A stretch of DNA of 64,000 nucleotides from Bacteroidales bacterium (GTDB taxonomy: Bacteria > Bacteroidota > Bacteroidia > Bacteroidales > FEN-979), in NCBI GenBank assembly GCA_030681475.1, contig JAUXWT010000108.1, forward strand, positions 105,464 to 169,463, given 5' to 3'. The translations under genes and the position numbers were made by a program. The notes beneath the pieces were generated by a model that saw nothing but the letters and a program-made list of their open reading frames with translations, made no database searches and was not told where the DNA came from. Positions within the stretch are counted from its first letter, which is position 1. Each line of letters opens with the position of its first letter. Below are positions 7,290-16,082 of the stretch, piece after piece.

Positions 7290-8033
7290 ATGAAAATAAA
7301 GCAGCATATCCCGAATGCCTTGACAATACTGAACCTTGTCAGTGGATTGGTTTCGCTCACCATGACTTTTGAAGGGAATTATGTTTATGCATCACTTTTT
7401 ATTCTACTTGCTGCCGTGTTCGACTTTCTGGATGGAAATGCTGCCCGCATGCTCAAAGCTCATTCAGAACTGGGCAAGCAACTTGATTCTTTAGCGGATG
7501 TGGTTTCGTTCGGCGTGGCTCCGGGGATCATGATCTTCCAAATGATTTCAGATCAATGTGCCGGAAGTTGCAATATCCTGGAACAGATGCATATCACACC
7601 TTATTTTGCCATGCTGATCCCGGTTTGTTCTGCACTTCGATTGGCTAAGTTCAACATTGACATCCTTCAGGAGGTTAATTTCATCGGGTTACCCACACCT
7701 GCCAACGCAATTTTCTTTGCATCGATTCCGCTGGTGGTTTACGTCCAGCCAGGTTTATTCAGCCTGATCCATCTTGATTTTCTGGTAACATTTTTTTTCA
7801 ATACGAGGATCATGACAATTCTGGCGGTATTCTTTTCTTACCTGCTGATTTCGGATTTCAGGATCTTTTCCATGAAATTCAAAAACGGTGCGTGGAGAGG
7901 GAACCAATTGCGTTATATTTTTATGATCATCTCCCTGACCCTTTTTGTACTGTTTTTCCTGAGCGCAATACCCATCATCATCGGAATATATATCCTGATG
8001 TCAATTTTCTTTCAAAGCTATATTATTGATTAA
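7290..8033 (+). CDS. pssA: CDP-diacylglycerol-serine O-phosphatidyltransferase
   Basis: A 247-residue membrane enzyme making phosphatidylserine, the precursor of phosphatidylethanolamine. The CDP-alcohol phosphotransferase signature DG-x2-AR-x8-G-x3-D-x3-D is present as DGNAARMLK, then SELGKQLDSLAD (about residues 50-72). Six or more hydrophobic helices follow, ending with a long hydrophobic C-terminus. The start MKIKQHIPNALTILNLVSG is typical of the family. The stretch TATTTTTA at 7266-7273 is one base off the -7 consensus and may be its promoter. Confidence 0.95.
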   Translation: MKIKQHIPNALTILNLVSGLVSLTMTFEGNYVYASLFILLAAVFDFLDGNAARMLKAHSELGKQLDSLADVVSFGVAPGIMIFQMISDQCAGSCNILEQMHITPYFAMLIPVCSALRLAKFNIDILQEVNFIGLPTPANAIFFASIPLVVYVQPGLFSLIHLDFLVTFFFNTRIMTILAVFFSYLLISDFRIFSMKFKNGAWRGNQLRYIFMIISLTLFVLFFLSAIPIIIGIYILMSIFFQSYIID

Positions 8034-8051
8034 CTGGTCATCCCAGCGCAG

Positions 8052-8774
8052 TTAGCGCAGTTCAAACTTCTGTCCCAGGTAAACTTTTCGCACATGCGGA
8101 TCATCTGAGAGTTCCTGACCCGTTCCTGACATGAGGATCGACCCTTCGAACAGAAGGTAGGAACGGTCGGTAATGGACAGGGTTTCGTGTACATTATGAT
8201 CTGTGATCAGTACCCCGATATTTTTCTCTTTCAGTTTGGTAATGATCTGCTGAATATCTTCAACCGCAATCGGATCGATACCGGCAAAGGGTTCATCAAG
8301 TAAGATGAACTTCGGATCAACGGCAAGCGAACGGGCAATTTCGCATCTTCGCCTTTCCCCTCCCGATAAAGTGATCCCTTCGCTTTTACGAACATGTTGA
8401 AGGCCGAATTCATCCAACAACCTTTCAAGACGCTCTTTTTGACTTTCCACAGACAGACCTGTAAATTCGAGGATGGACTTTATATTATCCTCAACGCTGA
8501 GTTTACGAAAAATGGATGCCTCCTGGGGAAGGTAGCTTATACCACGCTGTGCCCTTTTATACATGGGTTCCCTGGTAATATTGAGATTATCCAGGAAAAC
8601 TTCACCTGTCAGGGGTTTAATGAGACCGACAATGATATAGAACGAAGTTGTTTTTCCTGCCCCGTTCGGGCCCAGCAATCCCACGATCTCGCCCTGGTTC
8701 AACTCAATGGAAACCTCATTTACGACAGTACGGTTCCTGTATTTCTTGACAATTTTTTCAGTCCGGAGGATCAT
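8052..8774 (-). CDS. lptB: LPS export ABC transporter ATP-binding protein LptB
   Basis: A 240-residue ATPase that powers lipopolysaccharide extraction by the Lpt bridge. Walker A is GPNGAGKTT, the Q-loop is YLPQEASIF, the ABC signature is LSGGERRR, Walker B is [13 protein letters not shown] and the switch histidine lies in LITDHNV. These wordings are typical of LptB and not of other ABC ATPases. A 9-base tandem repeat (AGCGCAGTT twice, 8045-8062) overlaps the stop codon. The permease partner may be the LptF-like gene at 37043. Confidence 0.95.
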   Translation of the reverse strand: MILRTEKIVKKYRNRTVVNEVSIELNQGEIVGLLGPNGAGKTTSFYIIVGLIKPLTGEVFLDNLNITREPMYKRAQRGISYLPQEASIFRKLSVEDNIKSILEFTGLSVESQKERLERLLDEFGLQHVRKSEGITLSGGERRRCEIARSLAVDPKFILLDEPFAGIDPIAVEDIQQIITKLKEKNIGVLITDHNVHETLSITDRSYLLFEGSILMSGTGQELSDDPHVRKVYLGQKFELR

Positions 8775-8839
8775 GGATATTTTTTTTTAGCAAGCGGCGC
8801 TATCGTGCAGGTAAAATTATTAAGACAATTCCCTTCATT

Positions 8840-9805
8840 TTATAAGATACCTTCACGAAGGATATCATGAAGGTGTATTACGCCCTTGTAACTGTTCTTT
8901 TCAGTAACGAGAAGCTGGGTGATGTTGAATTCACGCATGATACTCATTGCATTGACAACAAGTGTGTCGGGAGTGATCGTACGCGGATTTTTTGACATGA
9001 TATCAGCCGCAACCAATTCGTTGATGTTGCTGTTCCTTTCCAGCATCCGGCGGAGATCTCCGTCTGTAATGATCCCTATCAGCGTCTTGCCTTTCAGGAC
9101 TGCCGTTGCGCCTAACCGTTTTGACGATATCTCAATGATGACCCTTTTAATGTCATCATCATGATTAACCATGGGGGCAGGATTCACCGTGTACAGATCG
9201 CTGACTTTCAGGTAAAGTTGTTTGCCGATTGCGCCCCCTGGATGAAGTTTGGCGAAATCATTTGGGGTGAAGCCACGGGCTTCGAGCAAACACACTGCAA
9301 GGGCATCACCCATCACCATCTGGGCGGTAGTGCTGGTGGTTGGAGCCAGATTATTCGGACATGCCTCTTTTGCCACCGTTGTATTGATAATAAAGTCAGC
9401 GTGTCTGGCGAGAAAAGAATTTTTATTGCCGACCATGGCAATCAGCGAACTTCCAAATCTTTTAAGCAATGGAACAAGGATTTTAATTTCGGGTGTTTCA
9501 CCGCTGTTGGAAATACAAATCACAATATCTTCCTTCTGAATCGTTCCCAGGTCTCCATGAATGGCGTCGGCAGCATGTAAAAAGCTGGCAGGTGTGCCGG
9601 TTGAATTAAAAGTTGCAACAATTTTTTGTCCAATAATTGCACTTTTTCCAATTCCTGTGACCACAACCCGTCCTTTTGAATAAAGTATCAGCGAGATACA
9701 ATTAATAAAGTCAGCATCGACAGATTTTGTTAAATTTGTTATGGCAATTGCTTCATCTGTTATAGTGTTGATTGCGACAGCTTTTAATGCTTTTAAATTT
9801 TTCAA
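8840..9805 (-). CDS. kdsD: Arabinose-5-phosphate isomerase (KpsF/GutQ family)
   Basis: Converts ribulose-5-phosphate to arabinose-5-phosphate, the first step to Kdo of LPS. An N-terminal SIS domain (GRVVVTGIGKSAIIGQK, HGDLG, CISNSGETPEI, LAPTTSTTAQMVMGDALA) is followed by two CBS domains from about residue 205 (GIITDGDLRRMLE and GVIHLHDILREGIL). There is no in-frame ATG at the 5' end. TTG at 9805 gives the expected 321-residue length, and a stop lies ten codons upstream. The gene is divergent from recQ. Confidence 0.93.
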   Translation of the reverse strand: MKNLKALKAVAINTITDEAIAITNLTKSVDADFINCISLILYSKGRVVVTGIGKSAIIGQKIVATFNSTGTPASFLHAADAIHGDLGTIQKEDIVICISNSGETPEIKILVPLLKRFGSSLIAMVGNKNSFLARHADFIINTTVAKEACPNNLAPTTSTTAQMVMGDALAVCLLEARGFTPNDFAKLHPGGAIGKQLYLKVSDLYTVNPAPMVNHDDDIKRVIIEISSKRLGATAVLKGKTLIGIITDGDLRRMLERNSNINELVAADIMSKNPRTITPDTLVVNAMSIMREFNITQLLVTEKNSYKGVIHLHDILREGIL

Positions 9806-9853
9806 AGCAAAATATATTTTATAAAAATTTGTTTATTTACAAACGTTTATACT

Positions 9854-9861
9854 TACATTTG
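9854..9861 (+). promoter_or_regulatory. Promoter -7 element for recQ
   Basis: TACATTTG matches TAnnTTTG and lies about 70 bases before the recQ ATG at 9934. It supports that start, because the longer open frame would begin upstream of this promoter. Confidence 0.5.
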
Positions 9862-9902
9862 TATAAGTGCGTGTTGATAATTAACAAAAAACTTGCCCTG
9901 AA

Positions 9903-9910
9903 CAAAAGTA
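9903..9910 (-). promoter_or_regulatory. Promoter -7 element for kdsD
   Basis: The minus strand reads TACTTTTG here, matching the consensus. It would give kdsD a leader of about 90 bases across the divergent gap. Confidence 0.4.
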
Positions 9911-9933
9911 CTAAAATAAATTTAAGTCAGAAA

Positions 9934-12135
9934 ATGTCGGCTAACAAAGACGAGCATCAGCTTTTTGATGTATTGAAGAAAGTATTTGGTTATGATAGCT
10001 TTAAGGGCAATCAAGAGGCCATTATTCGAAGTGTATTGGCTAATAAAGACACCTTTGTCATCATGCCAACAGGTGGAGGAAAATCGCTGTGCTATCAGTT
10101 GCCAGCCTTGATGAAGCCGGGAACCGCAATCATCGTATCTCCGCTCATCGCACTCATGAAAAACCAGGTGGATTCGATCAGGAGTTTCGGAACAGAGAAC
10201 AATGTTGCCCACTTTATGAATTCTTCGCTCTCAAAGCAGGAGATTACACAGGTAAAGCAAGATATATTAAATGGCAACACCAAATTGCTCTATGTTGCGC
10301 CTGAAACGATTACCAAGGAAGAAAACATCGAATTTCTGCAAAATATCAAGATATCTTTTTATGCCATTGACGAGGCCCATTGCATTTCTGAATGGGGTCA
10401 TGATTTCAGGCCTGAGTACAGAAGGTTGCGGCCGATCATTGATGCGATCGGACAAAAAGTGCCGGTTATAGCGCTCACTGCCACTGCAACACCCAAAGTC
10501 CAGCAGGATATTCAGAAAAACCTGATCATGAATGATTCTTCTGTATTCCTCTCCTCATTTAACAGACCAAACTTATATTACGAAGTTCGGGCCAAGTCTA
10601 AAAATGTCACCAAGGATATCATTAAATTCATCAAGGGAAACGCTGGAAAATCTGGAATTGTTTACTGCCTCAGCAGAAAAAAGGTTGAAGAACTTTCGGA
10701 GAGTTTTGTCGTAAACGGAATTAAATCATTGCCCTACCATGCCGGATTGGATGCCACAACCCGTCGTCAAAATCAGGATAAATTCCTTATGGAAGAGGTG
10801 GATGTGATCGTGGCAACCATTGCTTTTGGCATGGGAATCGATAAACCTGATGTTCGCTTTGTCATTCATAACGACATGCCAAAAAGCCTGGAGGGATATT
10901 ATCAGGAAACCGGACGTAGCGGACGGGATGACGGGGAAGGCAATTGCATTGCTTTTTACAGTTACGACGATATCCAGAAACTTGAAAAATTCCTTAAGGG
11001 CAAGGCAGTAGCAGAACAGGAAATTGCCAAGCAACTGTTGATGGAAACAGTATCATACTGCGAATCGTCGGTGTGCCGCAGAAAGCAGTTGCTGCACTAT
11101 TTTGGAGAGATATACACGGAAGAAAATTGCCAGAACTGCGATAATTGCATGCATCCGAAGAAAAAATTTGAAGGCAAACAATATGTCCAGCTTGTTCTTG
11201 AAACGGTAATGGCCGTAAAACAACAATTCAAGAATAAACACATTATCAACATCATCCTGGGCAAAAGTGCAGCCACCATAAAATCCTATAAGCATAATAA
11301 ACTGGAGGTGTTCGGGAAAGGCGCCGACCATGATGAGAAATTCTGGAATGCTGTTGTGCGGCAAACACTGATTGAAAGACTACTGACTAAGGATATAGAA
11401 AATTATGGACTTCTGAAGATCAGTCCGGAAGGAACACAGTTCCTGAAAAGTCCGCATTCGATCATGCTTGTTGATGATCATGATTTTGAAAATCCTGATG
11501 ATGAGGAACTTTTTGAAGCGCTCGGATCAAAAAGCAGTACAGCAGATAAAACGTTGTTTACCCTTTTGAAAGACCTGCGTAAGGAGATCGCACGCAAAGA
11601 GAAACTTCCTCCTTTTGTTATATTCCAGGACCCGTCGCTGGAAGATATGGCTATACAATATCCCATAACTGTTGATGAATTAAAACAGATCACCGGCGTG
11701 GGATCAGGAAAGGCGTTGAAGTATGGAAAACCATTCCTGTCGCTGATCAAGGACTATGTCGAGGAAAATGAGATCATACGTCCCATGGATATGGTCGTTA
11801 AATCGGTAATTAATAAATCCGGAATAAAAGTTTTCATCATTCAAAGTATCGACCGTAAAGTAGCGTTGGATGATATTGCCCTTGCCAAAAACCTGAGTTT
11901 TGAAGAGCTGATCGGTGAAATGGAAAGCATTGTTGGTTCAGGAACAAAAATTGATCTCAAATACTATATTGATGAATTTGTTGATCCCTATCATCAGGAT
12001 GAAATTTTTGAATACTTCCGCAAGGCCGAATCCGATTCCATTGAAGATGCCCTTAAGGAGTTGGGCGAAGATGAGTTCACAGAGGAAGAGATAAGGTTGA
12101 TGCGCATAAAATTCATGTCCGAACTTGGAAACTAA
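9934..12135 (+). CDS. recQ: ATP-dependent DNA helicase RecQ
   Basis: A 733-residue RecQ helicase for DNA repair and recombination. The DEAD helicase core has Walker A TGGGKSLCYQLPAL, motif II DEAHCISEWGHDF and TATATP. The C-terminal helicase lobe has the GYYQETGRSGRDD motif. The RecQ-C zinc knuckle has cysteines around CRRKQLLHYF and C-x2-C-x2-C (CQNCDNC), followed by winged-helix and HRDC regions (about residues 530-610). An extra acidic tail follows HRDC. The open frame reaches back to 9772, but that would overlap kdsD and precede the promoter; MSANKDE at 9934 is the better start. Confidence 0.96.
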   Translation: MSANKDEHQLFDVLKKVFGYDSFKGNQEAIIRSVLANKDTFVIMPTGGGKSLCYQLPALMKPGTAIIVSPLIALMKNQVDSIRSFGTENNVAHFMNSSLSKQEITQVKQDILNGNTKLLYVAPETITKEENIEFLQNIKISFYAIDEAHCISEWGHDFRPEYRRLRPIIDAIGQKVPVIALTATATPKVQQDIQKNLIMNDSSVFLSSFNRPNLYYEVRAKSKNVTKDIIKFIKGNAGKSGIVYCLSRKKVEELSESFVVNGIKSLPYHAGLDATTRRQNQDKFLMEEVDVIVATIAFGMGIDKPDVRFVIHNDMPKSLEGYYQETGRSGRDDGEGNCIAFYSYDDIQKLEKFLKGKAVAEQEIAKQLLMETVSYCESSVCRRKQLLHYFGEIYTEENCQNCDNCMHPKKKFEGKQYVQLVLETVMAVKQQFKNKHIINIILGKSAATIKSYKHNKLEVFGKGADHDEKFWNAVVRQTLIERLLTKDIENYGLLKISPEGTQFLKSPHSIMLVDDHDFENPDDEELFEALGSKSSTADKTLFTLLKDLRKEIARKEKLPPFVIFQDPSLEDMAIQYPITVDELKQITGVGSGKALKYGKPFLSLIKDYVEENEIIRPMDMVVKSVINKSGIKVFIIQSIDRKVALDDIALAKNLSFEELIGEMESIVGSGTKIDLKYYIDEFVDPYHQDEIFEYFRKAESDSIEDALKELGEDEFTEEEIRLMRIKFMSELGN

Positions 12136-12145
12136 TAATATCAAC

Positions 12146-12859
12146 ATGGAAGAAGAGAACTTTGAAACCGTTGAACCCATTCATGAGATTGAAACAATCT
12201 ATCAGAATCAGGAAACCATAATTGAACCGCAGCAGGAAAAGCCACCCTTTTTCATTTTTAATTTCAGCACATTATTAGGCGTGATCTCGTTATTGGGCTT
12301 GATCGTATTGTATATCCTGCACTTTTCCGTTCGCGATTCATCAGGCGGGGCCTCTCTTCCTGTAACGGTACAGAAAACATCAGGGAAGCAGTTGTCAATC
12401 GTACACATCAACATTGACAGTTTAAATACACATTACAAGTATGTTAACGTTCTTCGCAAGGATCTCGAAAGCACTGGAAAGAGATTGCAGACCGAAGTGT
12501 TGGCAGAGCAGGCAGCATTGGAGAAAGAAGCAAATGATTTCCAGCGCCAGATTTCTGCCAATGCGATACCTGAGGAAAAAGCGAAAGTAATTTATGAACA
12601 GTTAATGGAAAAACAGCAGCTCCTGATGCAGAAAAAAGAACGGTTTACCCAGCAAGTTGCCGAGCAGGAGATGAATATGAATTACAGGTTGATCGATAGT
12701 GTGACGGCCTTCCTGAAACGGTTCAACCGCCGGTATCAATTCGACTATATCATGGGTTTTAAATCCGGGGGTGAGATGCTTATCGCCAACGATACGCTTG
12801 ATATCACAAAATCGGTGTTGGAAGACTTAAACAGAGAGTACGAGCAAAGAAAAAAATGA
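12146..12859 (+). CDS. Membrane-anchored OmpH/Skp-like chaperone-type protein
   Basis: 237 residues. An acidic, disordered N-terminus (about 1-35) precedes one transmembrane helix (LLGVISLLGLIVLYILHF), then a periplasmic part with a small core strand (SIVHINIDSLNTHY) and a long coiled coil rich in Glu, Gln and Lys (about 110-190). The C-terminus FDYIMGFKSGGEMLIANDTLDIT is the typical closing strand of the OmpH/Skp family. Unlike Skp it is membrane tethered, with no cleaved signal. ATG at 12146 is ten bases after recQ; it overlaps the next gene by four bases. Confidence 0.8.
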   Translation: MEEENFETVEPIHEIETIYQNQETIIEPQQEKPPFFIFNFSTLLGVISLLGLIVLYILHFSVRDSSGGASLPVTVQKTSGKQLSIVHINIDSLNTHYKYVNVLRKDLESTGKRLQTEVLAEQAALEKEANDFQRQISANAIPEEKAKVIYEQLMEKQQLLMQKKERFTQQVAEQEMNMNYRLIDSVTAFLKRFNRRYQFDYIMGFKSGGEMLIANDTLDITKSVLEDLNREYEQRKK

Positions 12860-13236
12860 TCCCTTCCACACGATTAACGATCGTAATCCTGTTATGCACC
12901 CTGCTTTTTAGCTGCAAGGAGAAAACGGAAATACCTCAGTCACCTTTTGCGATCTCCGTTGATTCTGTTATTTCACCCGGAAAAATGGTGATAATCCTTA
13001 CAGATGTGCATGTAGTGGAGGCTGCATTGTTGCTCGACCGAAATGCGGGATTGGAAATGAAGGACAAACCTGGTTTCTACTATCAGGGAATTTTCGAAAA
13101 ATACCACATCAGTCCTCACAGGTATGAACAAAATTTAACCTTTTACCGTCAGAACCCCGATAACTTTGCGAAAATGTATGGACAAGTTATCGGTTTACTT
13201 AATGACCGGCAGAAAAAATTCGCAGATGGAAAATGA
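12856..13236 (+). CDS. DUF4296-type small lipoprotein
   Basis: 126 residues. A signal peptide ends in a lipobox LLFSC (cysteine at about residue 15). The body has ILTDVHVVEAALLLDRN and YYQGIFEKYHISPHRYEQNL, the pattern I recall for the DUF4296 family of Bacteroidota. The function is unknown. The ATGA overlap with the OmpH-like gene indicates translational coupling. Confidence 0.75.
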   Translation: MIPSTRLTIVILLCTLLFSCKEKTEIPQSPFAISVDSVISPGKMVIILTDVHVVEAALLLDRNAGLEMKDKPGFYYQGIFEKYHISPHRYEQNLTFYRQNPDNFAKMYGQVIGLLNDRQKKFADGK

Positions 13237-13647
13237 CTACTGCTTGGTATAGGTCGCAACCGCATTAATAAGTGTTGCTCCATCATTAAGCGTGTAATTC
13301 CAGGATATTTTCGTGCCGGATAAAATCCCTGAACCGTTGATCTTAAGCCCGGTCCCAATGACCTGGTTGGCATCCAGATTAATGGATGTTCCTTCAACCA
13401 CGGCGCCTGCAGGAACGCTTGATGATCCCGTACCGGCAAAGTTGTAAATAAAAACACCGTTAGATGAACTGGGGTCGGCTGAAATCGTCACTTCATACGA
13501 AAGTTTGGTCCATGTTTCGGTGACACTCCACTTACCCAGAAAGGCATCGCGACTACTGGGCGTCGTATCCTCATCCTTGGTACATCCTGCAAATACGACT
13601 GTCAATGACAGCAAGAAAAAAGTGATAAATGTTTTAATGTTTTTCAT
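13237..13647 (-). CDS. Hypothetical lipoprotein
   Basis: 136 residues with a signal peptide and lipobox VVFAGC followed by TKDEDTTPSS. The rest (FLGKWSVTETWTKLSYEVTI...) looks like a small beta-sandwich or lipocalin-like fold, as in many Bacteroidota surface lipoproteins. It starts ten bases after the TonB-dependent receptor and is probably its operon partner. No specific function can be given. Confidence 0.75.
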   Translation of the reverse strand: MKNIKTFITFFLLSLTVVFAGCTKDEDTTPSSRDAFLGKWSVTETWTKLSYEVTISADPSSSNGVFIYNFAGTGSSSVPAGAVVEGTSINLDANQVIGTGLKINGSGILSGTKISWNYTLNDGATLINAVATYTKQ

Positions 13648-13657
13648 GTTTATGATA

Positions 13658-15937
13658 TTAGAAACTAAAACTCAATCCAAGACTTGGCATCAGTGGCATC
13701 TGATCAATTCGTGTATAGGAAACCCGGTCGAAATAGAAGATGTTTTGCTGATCAAGGGCATTTGTCATACTCAGGTTAACTTCAAGTTTGAACGTTTTGC
13801 CAAGAAAAAAAATCTTTTTTACATTGAAATCGAGTCGGCTGTAATATGGCAGCCTTCCCTTGTCATAATCTGAATACAGAATTCCAAGTGAACCGTTTCC
13901 GGTTGTATAATTTGTTCCAACGTTATTAAAGTTGAGCATTTCATAAAAGCCACCGGTTTGGGTAAATGGGAAACCTGATCCGTAGTTATACCTGACGTTA
14001 AGTTCCCAACTATTTCTTTTCCCCCAATTGATCGTTGATACGATGTTAAGGTTATGCCGGCGATCGTATGGTGGAACAAAGGAATTCAGGCCATCGTTAC
14101 GATTGATGAAGCCAAGAGAATAGGTTGCCCAGAAATGGATTCTTTTCCAGTCATATTTCACCGAAAAATCCACCCCCTCGGCATCCCCTGTCTCATACGA
14201 AAAATCCTTCCTGTAATACTCCGGAATTTTAATATTTTCCGGTGTGTCGTCGTATAGTTTGTTCCTATTCAACGAGGTAAGTACCGGGTAGTATTTATAG
14301 TATCCTTCAACATTTATTGACAGATTTGGCAACAGATCCCATTCAAAACCCAGAACAACCTGATTGCATTTCTGCAATTTGTTTGTAGGGCTGGTGATAA
14401 ATCCATAGAATAGGTTAACCACGTCTTTATCATATGTTGTGCTGATCAGGTTTTGTGAATATATGCCTGCGGCCATTTTCAACCGGAAATTCTTTGCAAC
14501 ATTGTATTTAATTGCCAGGCGGGGCTCAAATGATGCAATTGATATTGAAGCATAATACTGCAACCGGAGTCCGGGCTCAACGATGAGTTTTCCGGGCATC
14601 CATTTATATTTTACAAAGACCGAAGCTTCGGTTGAATTTTGGGAATAGTCAATCCTGCGGTTAACGATGTTAAAAAAGTCTAGCGTGGTTTTAAACCCGG
14701 AAAGCTCAAGGCCGTATTTTAAGGCATCCCGCCCGAAAAAATATGTAAAGTTCAAACCGCCATTAAATCCGGAAATGGAACTCGACCTGGCCGATTTGTT
14801 GATCTCCTTTAACACAACCTTATAGTCAGAATAGGCAAAATTGCCTTCAATCAGTACAGAGCTTTTTCCGGGAATGGCGAGGAATGTCAATCCTCCGCCA
14901 ACTGAATTCCAGTTATAATCCTGCAGTACCTTATACTTTACCTGGTCTGAAAAATTGAACCCGAAAATATTTACCTTGCTGCCGTTTGGGGCATTGATTG
15001 CAATTTTACCAAATATATCAAGATAGTTATAAGGGAGTCCATTCTCATCGATATACTCATAAAAAATTTTACTCGACTCCTGAAGATAGGAATTCTTGAC
15101 CGACAGAAGGAAAGATGCATTGGCTTCATCCTCATTCTTTTGCTTATAAATTGGTCCTTCCAGGAGCGCTTTTGCGCCAAATGTACTGATGTCGAACTTT
15201 CCTGCTATACGGTTCTTGTTTCCATCGCGTGTAGTCACATCCATTACGGATGAAAGGCGGCCGCCATATTCAGCGCCAAAACCGCCGGTGTAAACGTCAA
15301 CATTTTTCAGAATATCAACATCGAATACCGAAAACAGACCGATGGAATGGAATGGGTTATAAACGATCATTCCGTCATACAACACTTTGTTTTGAATTGG
15401 CGGACCTCCGCGGATATATAATTGACCTCCCTGGTCGCCGGAGAAGATAACGCCTGGAAGAATCTGCAGGTATTGCGCCAAATCAGGCTGGCCTCCGATG
15501 GTAGGGATCGATTGAATTTCTTTTGGCGTTATTTTTATGATGCTGGTCTGCGTTTCCCTGACCTTATCCTGCCGCGCTGCCGAAATGCTTATCTCATCAA
15601 GTTGATAGGTGGACTTTTCCAGATATAGTTTTTTTGACAGCAAGTCATTTGCTTTCACCGTAATAGGTAGTTTTAATGTGTCAAATCCAATATAGGTGAT
15701 CATCATGATATATTCACCAGGCGGGATCTTGGTAATGGCAAAATAGCCGTTTTCATCGGTCGGTGTACCAATCGATGTCTTGTACAGGTAAACGTTTGTA
15801 AATAAAACAGGTTCACCCGTCTCCTGTTCGTAAACAAACCCGCGCACAGATCCGGTCTGACCCCATGCTTTCAGATGAACTTGCGAAATAATCGTTACAA
15901 AAAGTATAAACGTTAAAAATCCCTTGATATCCTTCAT
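13658..15937 (-). CDS. TonB-dependent receptor with carboxypeptidase-like N-domain
   Basis: 759 residues. A signal peptide is followed by a CarboxypepD-regulatory-like domain (SVRGFVYEQETGEPVLFTNV, about 30-105), the plug domain (PDLAQYLQILPGV, GQLYIRGGP, YDGMIVYNPFH; about 130-240) and a barrel ending in a terminal phenylalanine (SLGLSFSF). It is not a SusC: it is shorter and no SusD gene is adjacent. The lipoprotein gene follows directly. The ligand is unknown. Confidence 0.93.
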   Translation of the reverse strand: MKDIKGFLTFILFVTIISQVHLKAWGQTGSVRGFVYEQETGEPVLFTNVYLYKTSIGTPTDENGYFAITKIPPGEYIMMITYIGFDTLKLPITVKANDLLSKKLYLEKSTYQLDEISISAARQDKVRETQTSIIKITPKEIQSIPTIGGQPDLAQYLQILPGVIFSGDQGGQLYIRGGPPIQNKVLYDGMIVYNPFHSIGLFSVFDVDILKNVDVYTGGFGAEYGGRLSSVMDVTTRDGNKNRIAGKFDISTFGAKALLEGPIYKQKNEDEANASFLLSVKNSYLQESSKIFYEYIDENGLPYNYLDIFGKIAINAPNGSKVNIFGFNFSDQVKYKVLQDYNWNSVGGGLTFLAIPGKSSVLIEGNFAYSDYKVVLKEINKSARSSSISGFNGGLNFTYFFGRDALKYGLELSGFKTTLDFFNIVNRRIDYSQNSTEASVFVKYKWMPGKLIVEPGLRLQYYASISIASFEPRLAIKYNVAKNFRLKMAAGIYSQNLISTTYDKDVVNLFYGFITSPTNKLQKCNQVVLGFEWDLLPNLSINVEGYYKYYPVLTSLNRNKLYDDTPENIKIPEYYRKDFSYETGDAEGVDFSVKYDWKRIHFWATYSLGFINRNDGLNSFVPPYDRRHNLNIVSTINWGKRNSWELNVRYNYGSGFPFTQTGGFYEMLNFNNVGTNYTTGNGSLGILYSDYDKGRLPYYSRLDFNVKKIFFLGKTFKLEVNLSMTNALDQQNIFYFDRVSYTRIDQMPLMPSLGLSFSF

Positions 15938-15969
15938 TGGTAAATGATCAATTAATCAGGTCTGAGGGG

Positions 15970-15977
15970 CAAAATTA
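15970..15977 (-). promoter_or_regulatory. Promoter -7 element for the TonB-dependent receptor
   Basis: The minus strand reads TAATTTTG, matching TAnnTTTG, 33 bases before the receptor ATG at 15937. Confidence 0.5.
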
Positions 15978-16044
15978 GTAAAAATCATCGGAGGAAAAAA
16001 AGAAATCACGGTATGGTTGAGACCAGCCGTTTGAAAAATATTCT

Positions 16045-16052
16045 TATTTTTG
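16045..16052 (+). promoter_or_regulatory. Promoter -7 element for iorAB
   Basis: TATTTTTG matches the consensus and lies 30 bases before the iorA ATG. A TTTG at 16030-16033 is closer than the usual -33 spacing. Confidence 0.5.
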
Positions 16053-16082
16053 TCCAAATTCAACTACTTGTCAAATTAAGTT

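Noticed and set aside
9772..9933. N-terminal extension of RecQ
   Set aside because: It would overlap the start of kdsD and precede the promoter element; the sequence is not RecQ-like. The start at 9934 gives a normal protein.
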